From positions 1-61,651 of IMG/VR virus record IMGVR_UViG_3300038696_000188: a stretch of DNA of 61,651 nucleotides. The stretch is one strand, 5' to 3'. This stretch comes from a virus. Made by a program: the position numbers and the translations under genes. Below, piece after piece: positions 19,301-27,700 of the stretch. The first letter of the stretch is position 1; every line of letters starts with the position of its first letter. A model generated the notes under the pieces. The model worked only from the letters and a program-made list of their open reading frames with translations, ran no database searches and had not been told where the DNA came from.

Positions 19301-22300
19301 ATGACCCAACGGAGGGCGAGGTTTTTGCTGATTACGATGAGGCTATGGCTGCTCGGGATGCTTCTATTGATGGTCCCGATGGCGTTGCTGAAAGCCCATT
19401 GGGTAGAACTTACGACATTTCCGATTGGGAGCAGGTAGGCGGGCAGTCTGGCTCTAATCAGGGCGGATTGTATCGTGATGCCGACGGCAATGAGTATTAC
19501 GTTAAGTTTCCGCCACAGAAGCAGCTCCGTAACGAGCTTCTCGCTTCGGCTCTTTATGAGAAGGTTGGTGTTCCTGTTGGTCGTGTCTATCTTGGGCGTG
19601 ACGCAGATGGCAAAGAGGTTCTTGTTTCTCCTATGCTTAAGAACTCCGAGTCTTTGCAGGACAATCTTGATAACCCTGACGCTATTGAGGGTGCTCGACT
19701 TGATTTTGCAGCGGATGCTTGGTTGAATAACTGGGATTCTGTTGGCCTTGTTTTTGATAACATGGTTATGGCTGACGAGAATGTGGCGGGTGTTGGCAGG
19801 CAGCTTTACCGTATTGATGCGGGTGGGTCTTTGTTGTTCCGTGCGCAGGGTGGCGACAAGGACCTCCCTGAGGATGTCAAGCTTATTGATACTTTGCGTA
19901 ACCCAGATATGAATCAGCAGGCTGCCACTATTTATGGTGACATGACTGATGAGGACATTAAGTTTAGTGTTCAGCGGATGCTCCCTGGCGCTACTGACGC
20001 AAATATTGATGAGCTTGTTGATTCAGCTTTCCCCGATGACACGGAGACTGCGGACTTGCTTAAGGAGCGCCTTAAGTCGCGCCGTGATTATTTGATTGAG
20101 CGTTTTAAGCCGTTGACTCCTGAGGCGTTGGACAATGCTGTTGCTGGCGAAGAGGAGACTGTCCGCTTTGATAGTTCGCCTGAGTTGGACAATGCTGTTG
20201 CGGGTGAGGAGCAGGCTTACTCTGAGCAGCTTAAGGAAGCTCAAGAGAATGTTGACGAGTCTTTCGCTGACAGTCCTTTAGTTCTTGATTTTGATGGTGA
20301 CGTTGAGGCTCAGGTTAATGATGCCATTGAGAATCAGAGGGACCTTGTCTTTTCGTATAACGGGGTTGACCGCATTGTTCGCCCTGTGTCGGTTGAGACG
20401 AACGAGAACACTGGCAATACAAACATTTCCGCTGTTGATGGTGATGGCAACTTTAAGAAGTTCACCATTTCGAAGATGTCTTCGGCACAGGATTCTGACA
20501 ATACTGTTGGTGACATTGTTGGCGAGGACTCTGGGGGCGATGAGATTGAGACTTCGGATGCTGTTGGTGCTGGTTATGAAGCAATCAAGAGCCAGTATTC
20601 TGCTGAGGAGCAGGAGGTTCTTGACAAGATTTTCTCGACTAAGGATGCAACTTCTGAGGAGCTCGAGAGCTTTGGTGAAGAGTCTGATGTAAATGATGAC
20701 ATAACAACAGACTATGTCCAGAAGATTGACTCTTACGACTCTGATGCCCCTGTGGTGTCAACTCCTGAGCAGAAGGTTATGGCTGACGCTGTTGAGGAGC
20801 TTATCAACCCTGAAGAGGGTGCGCAGGCCGCTGAGGCCAACGCAGCCGAAATTGCGGCGCTTTACGACAAGCTGGTTAATGGGATTAACTCGCCTGATAA
20901 CACGGAGTCCGACATTATTTGGCAGCGTGTTCAGGACGAGTACGAGGGAACTCTTCTGCCCAACGGACACATAGTTGTGTCTTCGACGATGCATGGTGAC
21001 CGTCGCTATGATGTTGTGGTTCGCCGTAATAACGACAACACGTTCCACATTTACCACCGTGTCACTTACCCCGATGGCTCAACTAAGGTTAAGGAGATGG
21101 GCGGTCAGGGCTGGCATTCAGCTGAGGCTCTGTTCTCTCGCGTTGACAATCAAATCTTTAATTCAAAGAGCCGCCCGAAGACAACGGTTAACAAGGGTCT
21201 AAAGCAGGAGAACGACAACACTCTCTACGCCGACACCTCAACTCCGACTCAACCTGGTAGCTATGTTGCTGCTGATGGTTCTGTGGTGAAGAAGGGTGAC
21301 CGTATTACGGTTGTTAACCCCACTCACAGCAAGTTTGGTGTGGGGGGCCGTATTGTTAGTACGAAACGTAAGTACAGTTCTGATGGCAAGAAGTACACAG
21401 ACTATCTCCGCGTTCGCTATGACGATGGCACTAAGAACAATATTGTTTCGACGAGTGTTGTTCCCGAGGGCAACGCGACTCCTGCTCCGTCCACGTCGTC
21501 TAAGACACCAAAAAAGCCAGCAGTTAAGACGCCAGTTACGTCGCCCGCTAAGACGAAATCTGGTGCTCCAATTCTTCCGCCACCTCTTGGAACAAAACCA
21601 TTTGGTCCTACTGTTACAGCGGCAAACGCTGTTCCTGGTGACCGTCTCGACCTCAAGGAGTCTTTAGCGCTCCCGCTAGGTTCGGTTGTGAGGTCTGGTG
21701 AGGGGCGCTTCTACTCACTATTTAATTCAGAGAACAACGTATGGGTAGACATCTCTAATGACTTTACGCATAATCTCACAGAGAGCGACCGAGCAGTGTA
21801 CATCGCACCTAACAAGGACGCGGCTCTTAACGAGGTGGGTCCCGAGGTTGAAAATCCTTTAGAGAGCGGTGCCTTACCCGCACCTTCTTCGTGGACTGTT
21901 GCGACAACCAACGCCGAGGGGGATGCACTCGATGAGTTTACGCTTCCTTCTGGTGACTTGGTAGTTGACGCTAGACTTTATATGCACAAAAAGAATCGTC
22001 ACTATTTGAATAAAGACTTTGCGAAGCAGTATGGTTTTGATGGTACGGGCAAACTGCAAGCTGGACTGCAAAAGCTTTTTACTTCACAGAAGAAACCGAC
22101 AAAAGTTCCCTCGACTGGTTTGGTTGAAATCGTGCCAGGATTTATTGTCATGGACGCAAGTCTTCCATCGACCGTGGCTGACATGAGTAAAACACAATAT
22201 ATCGTGGACGATGTTGATTTTAATACTGGAGAGTTTAGTGTGGTTGCTATTACAGGACCTGACAGAACTAAAAGGTTTGTTGGTCTCAGTGGGAAAGATG

Positions 22301-23919
22301 TGATGGCAACGTCTGGATTTTTGAGCCCTTTGGATGCTGACACTAGGTTTGGCGTTAAAATTGCTGACAAACCTATGCGGGAAATTAAAGAAGCTAAACT
22401 TTTTATTGAGAACCCTGGATTCTATAGCGACGCGAATATGGTCAATGGCGCTGGCGTTGACGAGCCAGAGTTAGAGTCCCTGCCTGACTGGGGGCAAGCT
22501 CCTGAGGGCACTGTTTCTACAGAAGATGCGCTCAACCAGCTTCGCCAGTGGGATTCGTTGGGCGATGCACGGCAGACTACTCAAGGTATTTATACCTTGA
22601 TGGACTCAGTTTCTATTGAGGATGGGCAAGTAAGGATTCAACGAGTAGTAGACGCTGATGGCAACAAGCGAGTCAGGCTTACAGGAAAACTTACGAGTTG
22701 GTTTGGTCGAAACAAATTTATTTCTGATGTCGATAGCGGAAAGATTTCTGCAAAAGAGTCTGCGGGAATTGATTTTAACTTTTACGAGCAAACTGATGAT
22801 GGTCTTAGTTATTCTGCTACTCCTGTTGGCGGCTTTGAGATTGATGACGCACAAACAGGAGCAACCTATTCGTATAAAACTTCTCAGGGCTATGATGTCG
22901 CGGTTCACAGGGCTCTAACTGCCGAGGAAACATTGGGATTGTCCGAGAATGAAAAAGAGCTTGACTATTTCAGTACTCACGAGAGTGGCTATGACCGAAG
23001 TGTCTCTCTTCACAACATGTTTGATGTTCTTTTGCCCGAGAATGCTTCGTCTTCCGATATTGAGCAGGCGTTGCAAGAAATGGGAATTACACAATCGCGG
23101 CCTGCTACTGATTTGGATGTTCGCACAATTATGGAGAACAAGCTTATTACTTTGTTTGGTCAGAAACGGGACGGAACCAAGAACGCATCTGGGTTGCTTC
23201 GTGAACAAGAGCTGCAAAAAATCAAAGAAACTTACAATATTACTGTAGATGATTTAATTATTGAGAGTGATAAGACTACTAGGAGTAGGCCGATAATTAA
23301 GCTTTCCCCAGAGGCGGCTAAAAATGTTGTAGAAAGTTCTGGTATTAAGCACTTTTATCACCAGATGGGCACGAGTAGTTTGCTAGGAAACCTTGACGAC
23401 ACGGCCAATGCTATTGTTGATTTGTTTGAGGATGGGGCTTTAGCCAGTAGTACCTCTAGGCTTATTACGGGGGGCAACACAGGGCAGTCATCAAACGACG
23501 ATATATTCCGTCCTGGCGCTGACTACACTTTTTTGTATCTCGTAAATGATTCTAACGCAAAAGACGCTGGGCACTGGAACGCTGACCCGACTTATGTTAG
23601 CTCTGTCAGCTTTATCATTGACCCTCAAGCTATGCTTGAGAGGCTTGACTTTTACGCAAACGAGGGAGACCTGTGGGGGATGATGCAGAATAAGGTGTTT
23701 GACCCGCTCAAGGCTTTGGAGGGGGCAAATTCTTCGGCAGAAGCATTATTTAAAACAGATGTCCCTCTTAGTGCTATAAAAGCTATGTCGGTGACTCCCG
23801 AGCTTCGCGCACGTGTCCTAAAGATTTTGGCGGAGAGAGGGATTGACTTTATCAATGGAAACGATGTTCAGCAGATGATGAGCACCCCCGCTTCCGATTG
23901 GGATTGGAGTAGAAAATAG
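16303..23919 (+). CDS. 2538-aa multidomain virion-associated protein (polyvalent-like)
   Basis: ATG 16303 has AAGGAGAA upstream. Domains seen: a head-protein-like N-terminus with DLLPVGHPSS; about 182-204 the block WRRQLRDPKGRWARMFG; about 400-830 acidic repeats; about 833-990 a possible acetyltransferase-like fold (KKATASMLAQAVELGGDRLD); about 1037-1267 a kinase-like domain (GGLYRDADGNEYYVKFP, ADAWLNNWDSVGLVFDN, YRIDAGGSLLFRAQG); about 1330-1400 a WYL-like fragment (AIENQRDLVFSYNG); about 1560-1630 an unknown domain; about 1650-1720 an SH3/KOW-like domain and a Pro/Thr/Lys linker; then a 700-aa end with a possible ADP-ribosyltransferase-like region. Position and architecture suggest a protein packed in the capsid and delivered into the cell. 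The domain calls come from patterns only. Confidence 0.8.
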   Translation: MLNIFNRGKKSSSPAKTAVEKINESALALIVSANETQRGGRLVTKGAALEIVRRSLVKNRDATFSVKKFHALKDVSEYVSLAQRNKVITASAAHFDLLPVGHPSSARSHSMSDEDVMRSRARWYADDSIVTDEVVYSLLAAAFVSDSSSPEYIYAAARLAAMGASRVPIDALVAALGFNDGANRGFWRRQLRDPKGRWARMFGLIKTLVDVGGQVRPQYTKIVSADPNTNRVRSMQPDGRIIDSPVESIDADVKAVIPGDESPDGIASSPARFETGDPITSVADLVYVDEPHGFSRKGAPSSPEGLDVDKFERVWEDELGNYQVIQGNFREGEGSEFVVSRLEQEQVVPIGVGKNWFDAAKIVSADELNFQKGDDAEPNIPEGFDIGPGAREDINPADLSSDELAAGYGWTKSDGRYNRDGFDIEEMPDGKWLLTETGEGGESRESGPFDGPADAFEQGQIDSDGPEFDPGAVVDFRNDQAPPETPEPVAPQGEGFYDVDRGPYEPKGPGDGAESEDYTDDPTEIAQRFESSDLESALEESVRNGSGEGLLPFQEGDEYVPAEAMYNALKEQDRDPDALLDDIYSGDVAVPDQVDLPGDVQDSVEDQGPITAEQVAELRSEQDLPALLDGLNDEELADVINNKDYSPYLPGNDEFDVPEGMYEIDSNPFDPNADIAPDDAPEGAPNNPYDMAMDMSTEDLENGLRGAIAVDEDSDRLGYYPIVAFDEDGEEYSYDAPAEAFRDALQLQGVDTNEILREAYSDTEPTPDEAAEMLDGENIEETDSGGEPGAADGDAGGQGQRGEGVPEPDVDGRGNQDGESPWSSLGNPLPEAASAQDIRDRDLPTPEIFELDPETDADAFEAQMQGLKKNNDYAASVFVYEPEEYREMRLFSTEDGTAGFALKPSGDIVSVYVYGNSPHKKATASMLAQAVELGGDRLDAYDTVLPKIYAEAGFKPISRVTWNDAFAPEGWDKKTYAKFNEGEPDVVAMAYDPDRLGSKYDPTEGEVFADYDEAMAARDASIDGPDGVAESPLGRTYDISDWEQVGGQSGSNQGGLYRDADGNEYYVKFPPQKQLRNELLASALYEKVGVPVGRVYLGRDADGKEVLVSPMLKNSESLQDNLDNPDAIEGARLDFAADAWLNNWDSVGLVFDNMVMADENVAGVGRQLYRIDAGGSLLFRAQGGDKDLPEDVKLIDTLRNPDMNQQAATIYGDMTDEDIKFSVQRMLPGATDANIDELVDSAFPDDTETADLLKERLKSRRDYLIERFKPLTPEALDNAVAGEEETVRFDSSPELDNAVAGEEQAYSEQLKEAQENVDESFADSPLVLDFDGDVEAQVNDAIENQRDLVFSYNGVDRIVRPVSVETNENTGNTNISAVDGDGNFKKFTISKMSSAQDSDNTVGDIVGEDSGGDEIETSDAVGAGYEAIKSQYSAEEQEVLDKIFSTKDATSEELESFGEESDVNDDITTDYVQKIDSYDSDAPVVSTPEQKVMADAVEELINPEEGAQAAEANAAEIAALYDKLVNGINSPDNTESDIIWQRVQDEYEGTLLPNGHIVVSSTMHGDRRYDVVVRRNNDNTFHIYHRVTYPDGSTKVKEMGGQGWHSAEALFSRVDNQIFNSKSRPKTTVNKGLKQENDNTLYADTSTPTQPGSYVAADGSVVKKGDRITVVNPTHSKFGVGGRIVSTKRKYSSDGKKYTDYLRVRYDDGTKNNIVSTSVVPEGNATPAPSTSSKTPKKPAVKTPVTSPAKTKSGAPILPPPLGTKPFGPTVTAANAVPGDRLDLKESLALPLGSVVRSGEGRFYSLFNSENNVWVDISNDFTHNLTESDRAVYIAPNKDAALNEVGPEVENPLESGALPAPSSWTVATTNAEGDALDEFTLPSGDLVVDARLYMHKKNRHYLNKDFAKQYGFDGTGKLQAGLQKLFTSQKKPTKVPSTGLVEIVPGFIVMDASLPSTVADMSKTQYIVDDVDFNTGEFSVVAITGPDRTKRFVGLSGKDVMATSGFLSPLDADTRFGVKIADKPMREIKEAKLFIENPGFYSDANMVNGAGVDEPELESLPDWGQAPEGTVSTEDALNQLRQWDSLGDARQTTQGIYTLMDSVSIEDGQVRIQRVVDADGNKRVRLTGKLTSWFGRNKFISDVDSGKISAKESAGIDFNFYEQTDDGLSYSATPVGGFEIDDAQTGATYSYKTSQGYDVAVHRALTAEETLGLSENEKELDYFSTHESGYDRSVSLHNMFDVLLPENASSSDIEQALQEMGITQSRPATDLDVRTIMENKLITLFGQKRDGTKNASGLLREQELQKIKETYNITVDDLIIESDKTTRSRPIIKLSPEAAKNVVESSGIKHFYHQMGTSSLLGNLDDTANAIVDLFEDGALASSTSRLITGGNTGQSSNDDIFRPGADYTFLYLVNDSNAKDAGHWNADPTYVSSVSFIIDPQAMLERLDFYANEGDLWGMMQNKVFDPLKALEGANSSAEALFKTDVPLSAIKAMSVTPELRARVLKILAERGIDFINGNDVQQMMSTPASDWDWSRK

Positions 23920-23921
23920 AA

Positions 23922-24476
23922 ATGGCTGAGGCTAAAGAACTAAGAGACACACCTGGGGTTATGCACCGCTACAGTGGCGACCATCAGGGCACTGTAGTCC
24001 TTAGGTCCGCAATACTTGTCACTGATACGGATGAACCTGACTACGTTATTGCCACTACGGACCAGGGGCAGCCTAGGAAACTATCTCTTGACGAGGAGTT
24101 GAAAGAATTTAGCGGAACTTACTTTATTAAGTCGAATGGCGAGAACTATGCTCTGTCTGACTTCTCTGTAGCTCACCGCTTTGCTCTTTTTGGTGGTCTT
24201 CCTTTTTCAAAAGAGTTAGCCGAAGTTTATGTGACTACTGGTCTTGATGTTTTTGCGGGTGTCAAGGACGGTGCACCAGTTGGAGTGTATCTGAAGACTA
24301 GAGATGGTAAGTTTTATTCGAGGGAAGATTCTTCTTGGGCTGAGAAGGATAGCTTCCCTGAGGGCGAAGAGATTGTCCCTGTTGGCCTGGGCGGTGCAGC
24401 TTTAGTCTGCCGTGGGCTTGATGTCGGGTTAGATGTAACACTAAAAGAAGCAAACATTAGAATTAATAAGAAGTAA
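23922..24476 (+). CDS. Hypothetical 184-aa protein of the head module
   Basis: ATG 2 nt after the giant gene. Largely beta: TVVLRSAILVTDTDEPDYVI, a hydrophobic middle (AHRFALFGGLPFSKELAEV) and the segment GVYLKTRDGKFYSREDSSWA with PEGEEIVPV. The last segment resembles parts of the next two products. No known family. Probably co-expressed with and functionally tied to the capsid-assembly genes. Confidence 0.75.
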   Translation: MAEAKELRDTPGVMHRYSGDHQGTVVLRSAILVTDTDEPDYVIATTDQGQPRKLSLDEELKEFSGTYFIKSNGENYALSDFSVAHRFALFGGLPFSKELAEVYVTTGLDVFAGVKDGAPVGVYLKTRDGKFYSREDSSWAEKDSFPEGEEIVPVGLGGAALVCRGLDVGLDVTLKEANIRINKK

Positions 24477-24491
24477 ACTTATATAGGAGAT

Positions 24492-24791
24492 ATGATGATT
24501 TCTAAAGGTAAAAAAGTTGTTGACTTTGTCGAAGTTTACTTTTCTGATAAAACACAAGAGCTTATTGCTTTAGTTTACGTTCTTAAGGGTGTTGGGGAGT
24601 ACATCCGTCAGGACGGCATGTGGCTACCTTTTGAAGATATGCCTGAAGAAATTTATGATGGCTCTGAATATGTTGTCCTGGAGAAGGCGGACGCACTTGA
24701 TATGCAACTAAAAGAAAAGTTTGACGAAGGCGATGCAATCTCTCGAGATGAAGTTTTCGCTAAAGGAACGGATAAGTACGATGATATCTAG
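24492..24791 (+). CDS. Hypothetical 99-aa protein of the head module
   Basis: ATG after ATAGGAGATATG. Contains ALVYVLKGVGEYIRQDGMW followed by LPFEDMPEEIYDGSEYVV, the same Tyr-x-x-Asp-Gly-x-Trp beta module as in the neighbours. Overlaps the start of the protease gene by 11 nt. No known family. Confidence 0.75.
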   Translation: MMISKGKKVVDFVEVYFSDKTQELIALVYVLKGVGEYIRQDGMWLPFEDMPEEIYDGSEYVVLEKADALDMQLKEKFDEGDAISRDEVFAKGTDKYDDI

Positions 24792-27700
24792 CGAGCTGAC
24801 CTACAAAGGTCGCAAGGGTGACAAGGTCCTTTATCTCAAGAGTGACTTTGGGGTGGTTATTGAGGAGTCCACTAATCTTGTTCTAGAGGTGGGCCCAGCC
24901 GAGGCTCTAATGGCCTCTTCTCGCTGGTTGAATCTTAAAAATAAAAAGCCCACACCTGTGTCTGAAGAGTTGGCTAATGCCGCATTGACAGAGCTTGACA
25001 TCACTGTGGTTGCGTCTGGCGACCGTATGTATACTATTCCCAAGGGCGCGGTTGCTGAGGCAAAGCGTGGGTTGGAATGGCGCAAGGAGGGGAAGCGCGG
25101 TGGCACCCCTGTGGGCCTTAATAGCGCTAGAACTATTGCTAAGGGCGGCCAGATTGGTATCCAGAAGGTTCGCCACATTGCTAAGTATTTTCCCCGTCAC
25201 GAGGTAGATAAGAAGGGTAGGGGCTACAAGCCTGGCCAGGATGGCTACCCTTCTAATGGTCGAATTGCTTGGGCTCTTTGGGGTGGGGATGCTGCTCAGC
25301 GTTGGGCCGCTTCTATTGTTGAGTCTGAAAACAAAAATAAGTCAAATGCTGTAATCACCGCAGGTATGTTTGAAAACTATGACACTGAGGAAAGAGTGGA
25401 CTACGCTTCTTTTAACACGGTGTCTGCTAGTTCTGAGTTTTATATTAGGATTCGCTTGGACACGGGGAGCATTGACCGTCTCTATAAAGTCAACGAAGAC
25501 GGCACTTGTTTTGTGTGGGATGACGGTTGCTGGGAAGATTTGGGGAATGTCCAGCACGACTTTTTTACGTATGATAAGTCGCTCGATGAGCCTTACGACA
25601 CTGTAAAAAAGGTTCACGTATCTGTTGACCGCGAGAGTGCAATTAGCATTTCGGCAATGTTTGACACTGCGCCTTTTGATGGTGTCTCTCTTAAGAGTCT
25701 TAACTTTGAAGAGACGGAACTTTTTGAGAGTGCTATGCCTGGGGTGGACTGGGTGCTGTTGGACCAACTTAGTTCTGACACGGTCGAGGAGTACGAGGAA
25801 GAGGAAGAGTACGACGACGGTCTTATGGCGTCCGGTGTTGCGGAGTTTGCTGAGGCAGAAACCGAGGACACGACTCCAGGGGTTTACAGCCCTGAGGAGC
25901 GCTCTGAGGCGGCCTCTTCTCAGGTTAGGGATAAGCTTGGAAGATTCGCACAGAACGGCTCACGAGTTGTTATTGGAGGAAACTATGACTATCAGGGAAC
26001 AATTACTGCACAAGATTCTGATGCTGGAACAATTAGTGTGGAGCTGGATAACGGAAGTACGGTTGAGGTACCAGGAAACACGACGCAGGAAGTAAGCACC
26101 TTTGAGCCTATTTCTCAGGTTCCCGCAAGTAACTTGGATTTTTCGGGTATTTTGGGTGAGCCACGTACTCCGATTGACCAGGGTGGGGCAACGCTCCCAG
26201 GGACACTTCCTGCTCTTAACAGAGATAGTTTAGATTCTGTTGTTTCTAGTTGGGGCAGCTGGGTTGCGGACCAACGTCTTGCACCTGAATACGAGGCTAC
26301 TCCTGCAGCGCCTTTTATTCCTAAGGCTGTGCCTGATATTAATACTGCTATGGGACGGTACTACCAGGGGGCGTTTAACCCAGACGGTAGCGCTAAGTCT
26401 AGTTGGAACCCAGCTATTGCCCCTAACGTTGCAAATGAGCCTCTTCTTCGTAACTGGCTTGACAATGTTTACGGTAAAAGTACTGGTGGGTACCAGGGGG
26501 GTTGGTACAAGCCTACCGTTCCCGTTGAGGCTAAAAAATCTAAAGAAGAGGTTTACAGTAAGGGTAACCAACAAGCTTGGGACAAGAAGTACAGCATTTA
26601 TGCTTCTGCACTAGTCGCTGCTGGAGATGCTCCCGCCCTCACCCCAGAGACTTCTGACGTTGCGCCTATGTATATGGCTATTGTTTCACCTGATGACCCT
26701 CAGGCTGTTCTTGAGCTTATTTCTTTGGTTCCTGCTACAGCAAAGACTATCCAACCAGCTGCATTTAAGCGGTCTGATAAGAAGTGGGTTCAGGACGATA
26801 AAATTCTTGCAGATTTGAATAGTCCCACTCCTCCGCCTGTAATTGTTTTGGATAACGAGAATTTGTCTGTTGTTTTGGAGCAGGTCGATGGGGGCCCAGT
26901 AACTGCGAGCGCCTTCCATGCTTTGACAAACAATGAAATATTGCGGGCTATTCAAGCTGCTGGTGGTGCTGACCGCAATCGTGGAAATGCCGAAAACTTG
27001 CGCCGCTACTGGACTGTAGGCAAGGGTGGTCTAAAAATCCGCTGGGGCACTGATGGTGACTGGACTCGTTGTAATCGCTACCTTAAGAAGTACATGGGTC
27101 CTCGCGCTAAAGGTTATTGTGCTCTCCGTCACAAGGAGATGAATGGTGTTTGGCCTGGTGACAAGCGCAATGTTGGCAAGAAGAAGGCTCTGCGTTCTTC
27201 TGGTGAGATGGAGACTTTAAAGACTTCCCAAACTATTATCGAGGAGTTTACACTCCGCGCTAGGGCGGAGTCTGCTCGGTCTCGCCTAGTTGGACGTTTG
27301 GGCCCTAAGCCTACAAAGCATGGTTCACGTTTTGTTATTCCTTTGGTTATCCCCGAGGCTACCGAAACTGGTGATGGACGCATCTTTGAAAGAGACTCTA
27401 TTTCAATGCGCAATCTTCCTCTCCCGTTAATGTGGCAGATTAAGAGCGGGCAGGGCCACGATGGCTCTGTTGTTGTGGGACAAATTATTTATATGGAAAG
27501 AACCGCAGAGGGTGTCGGGAATGCTTATGGCTATTTTGATACTGGAAGCTTTGGCCAAGAAGCAGAGCGCCTTGTTCGTCATGGTTTTATTCGTGGCGTG
27601 TCAGCTGATATGGATAAATTCGAGGCAGATGAGCCCGAAATTATTGAAATTGAAGACACCGAGAACGGCGGGACAGTAGAAAAAGAATCAGGTAAAATAA

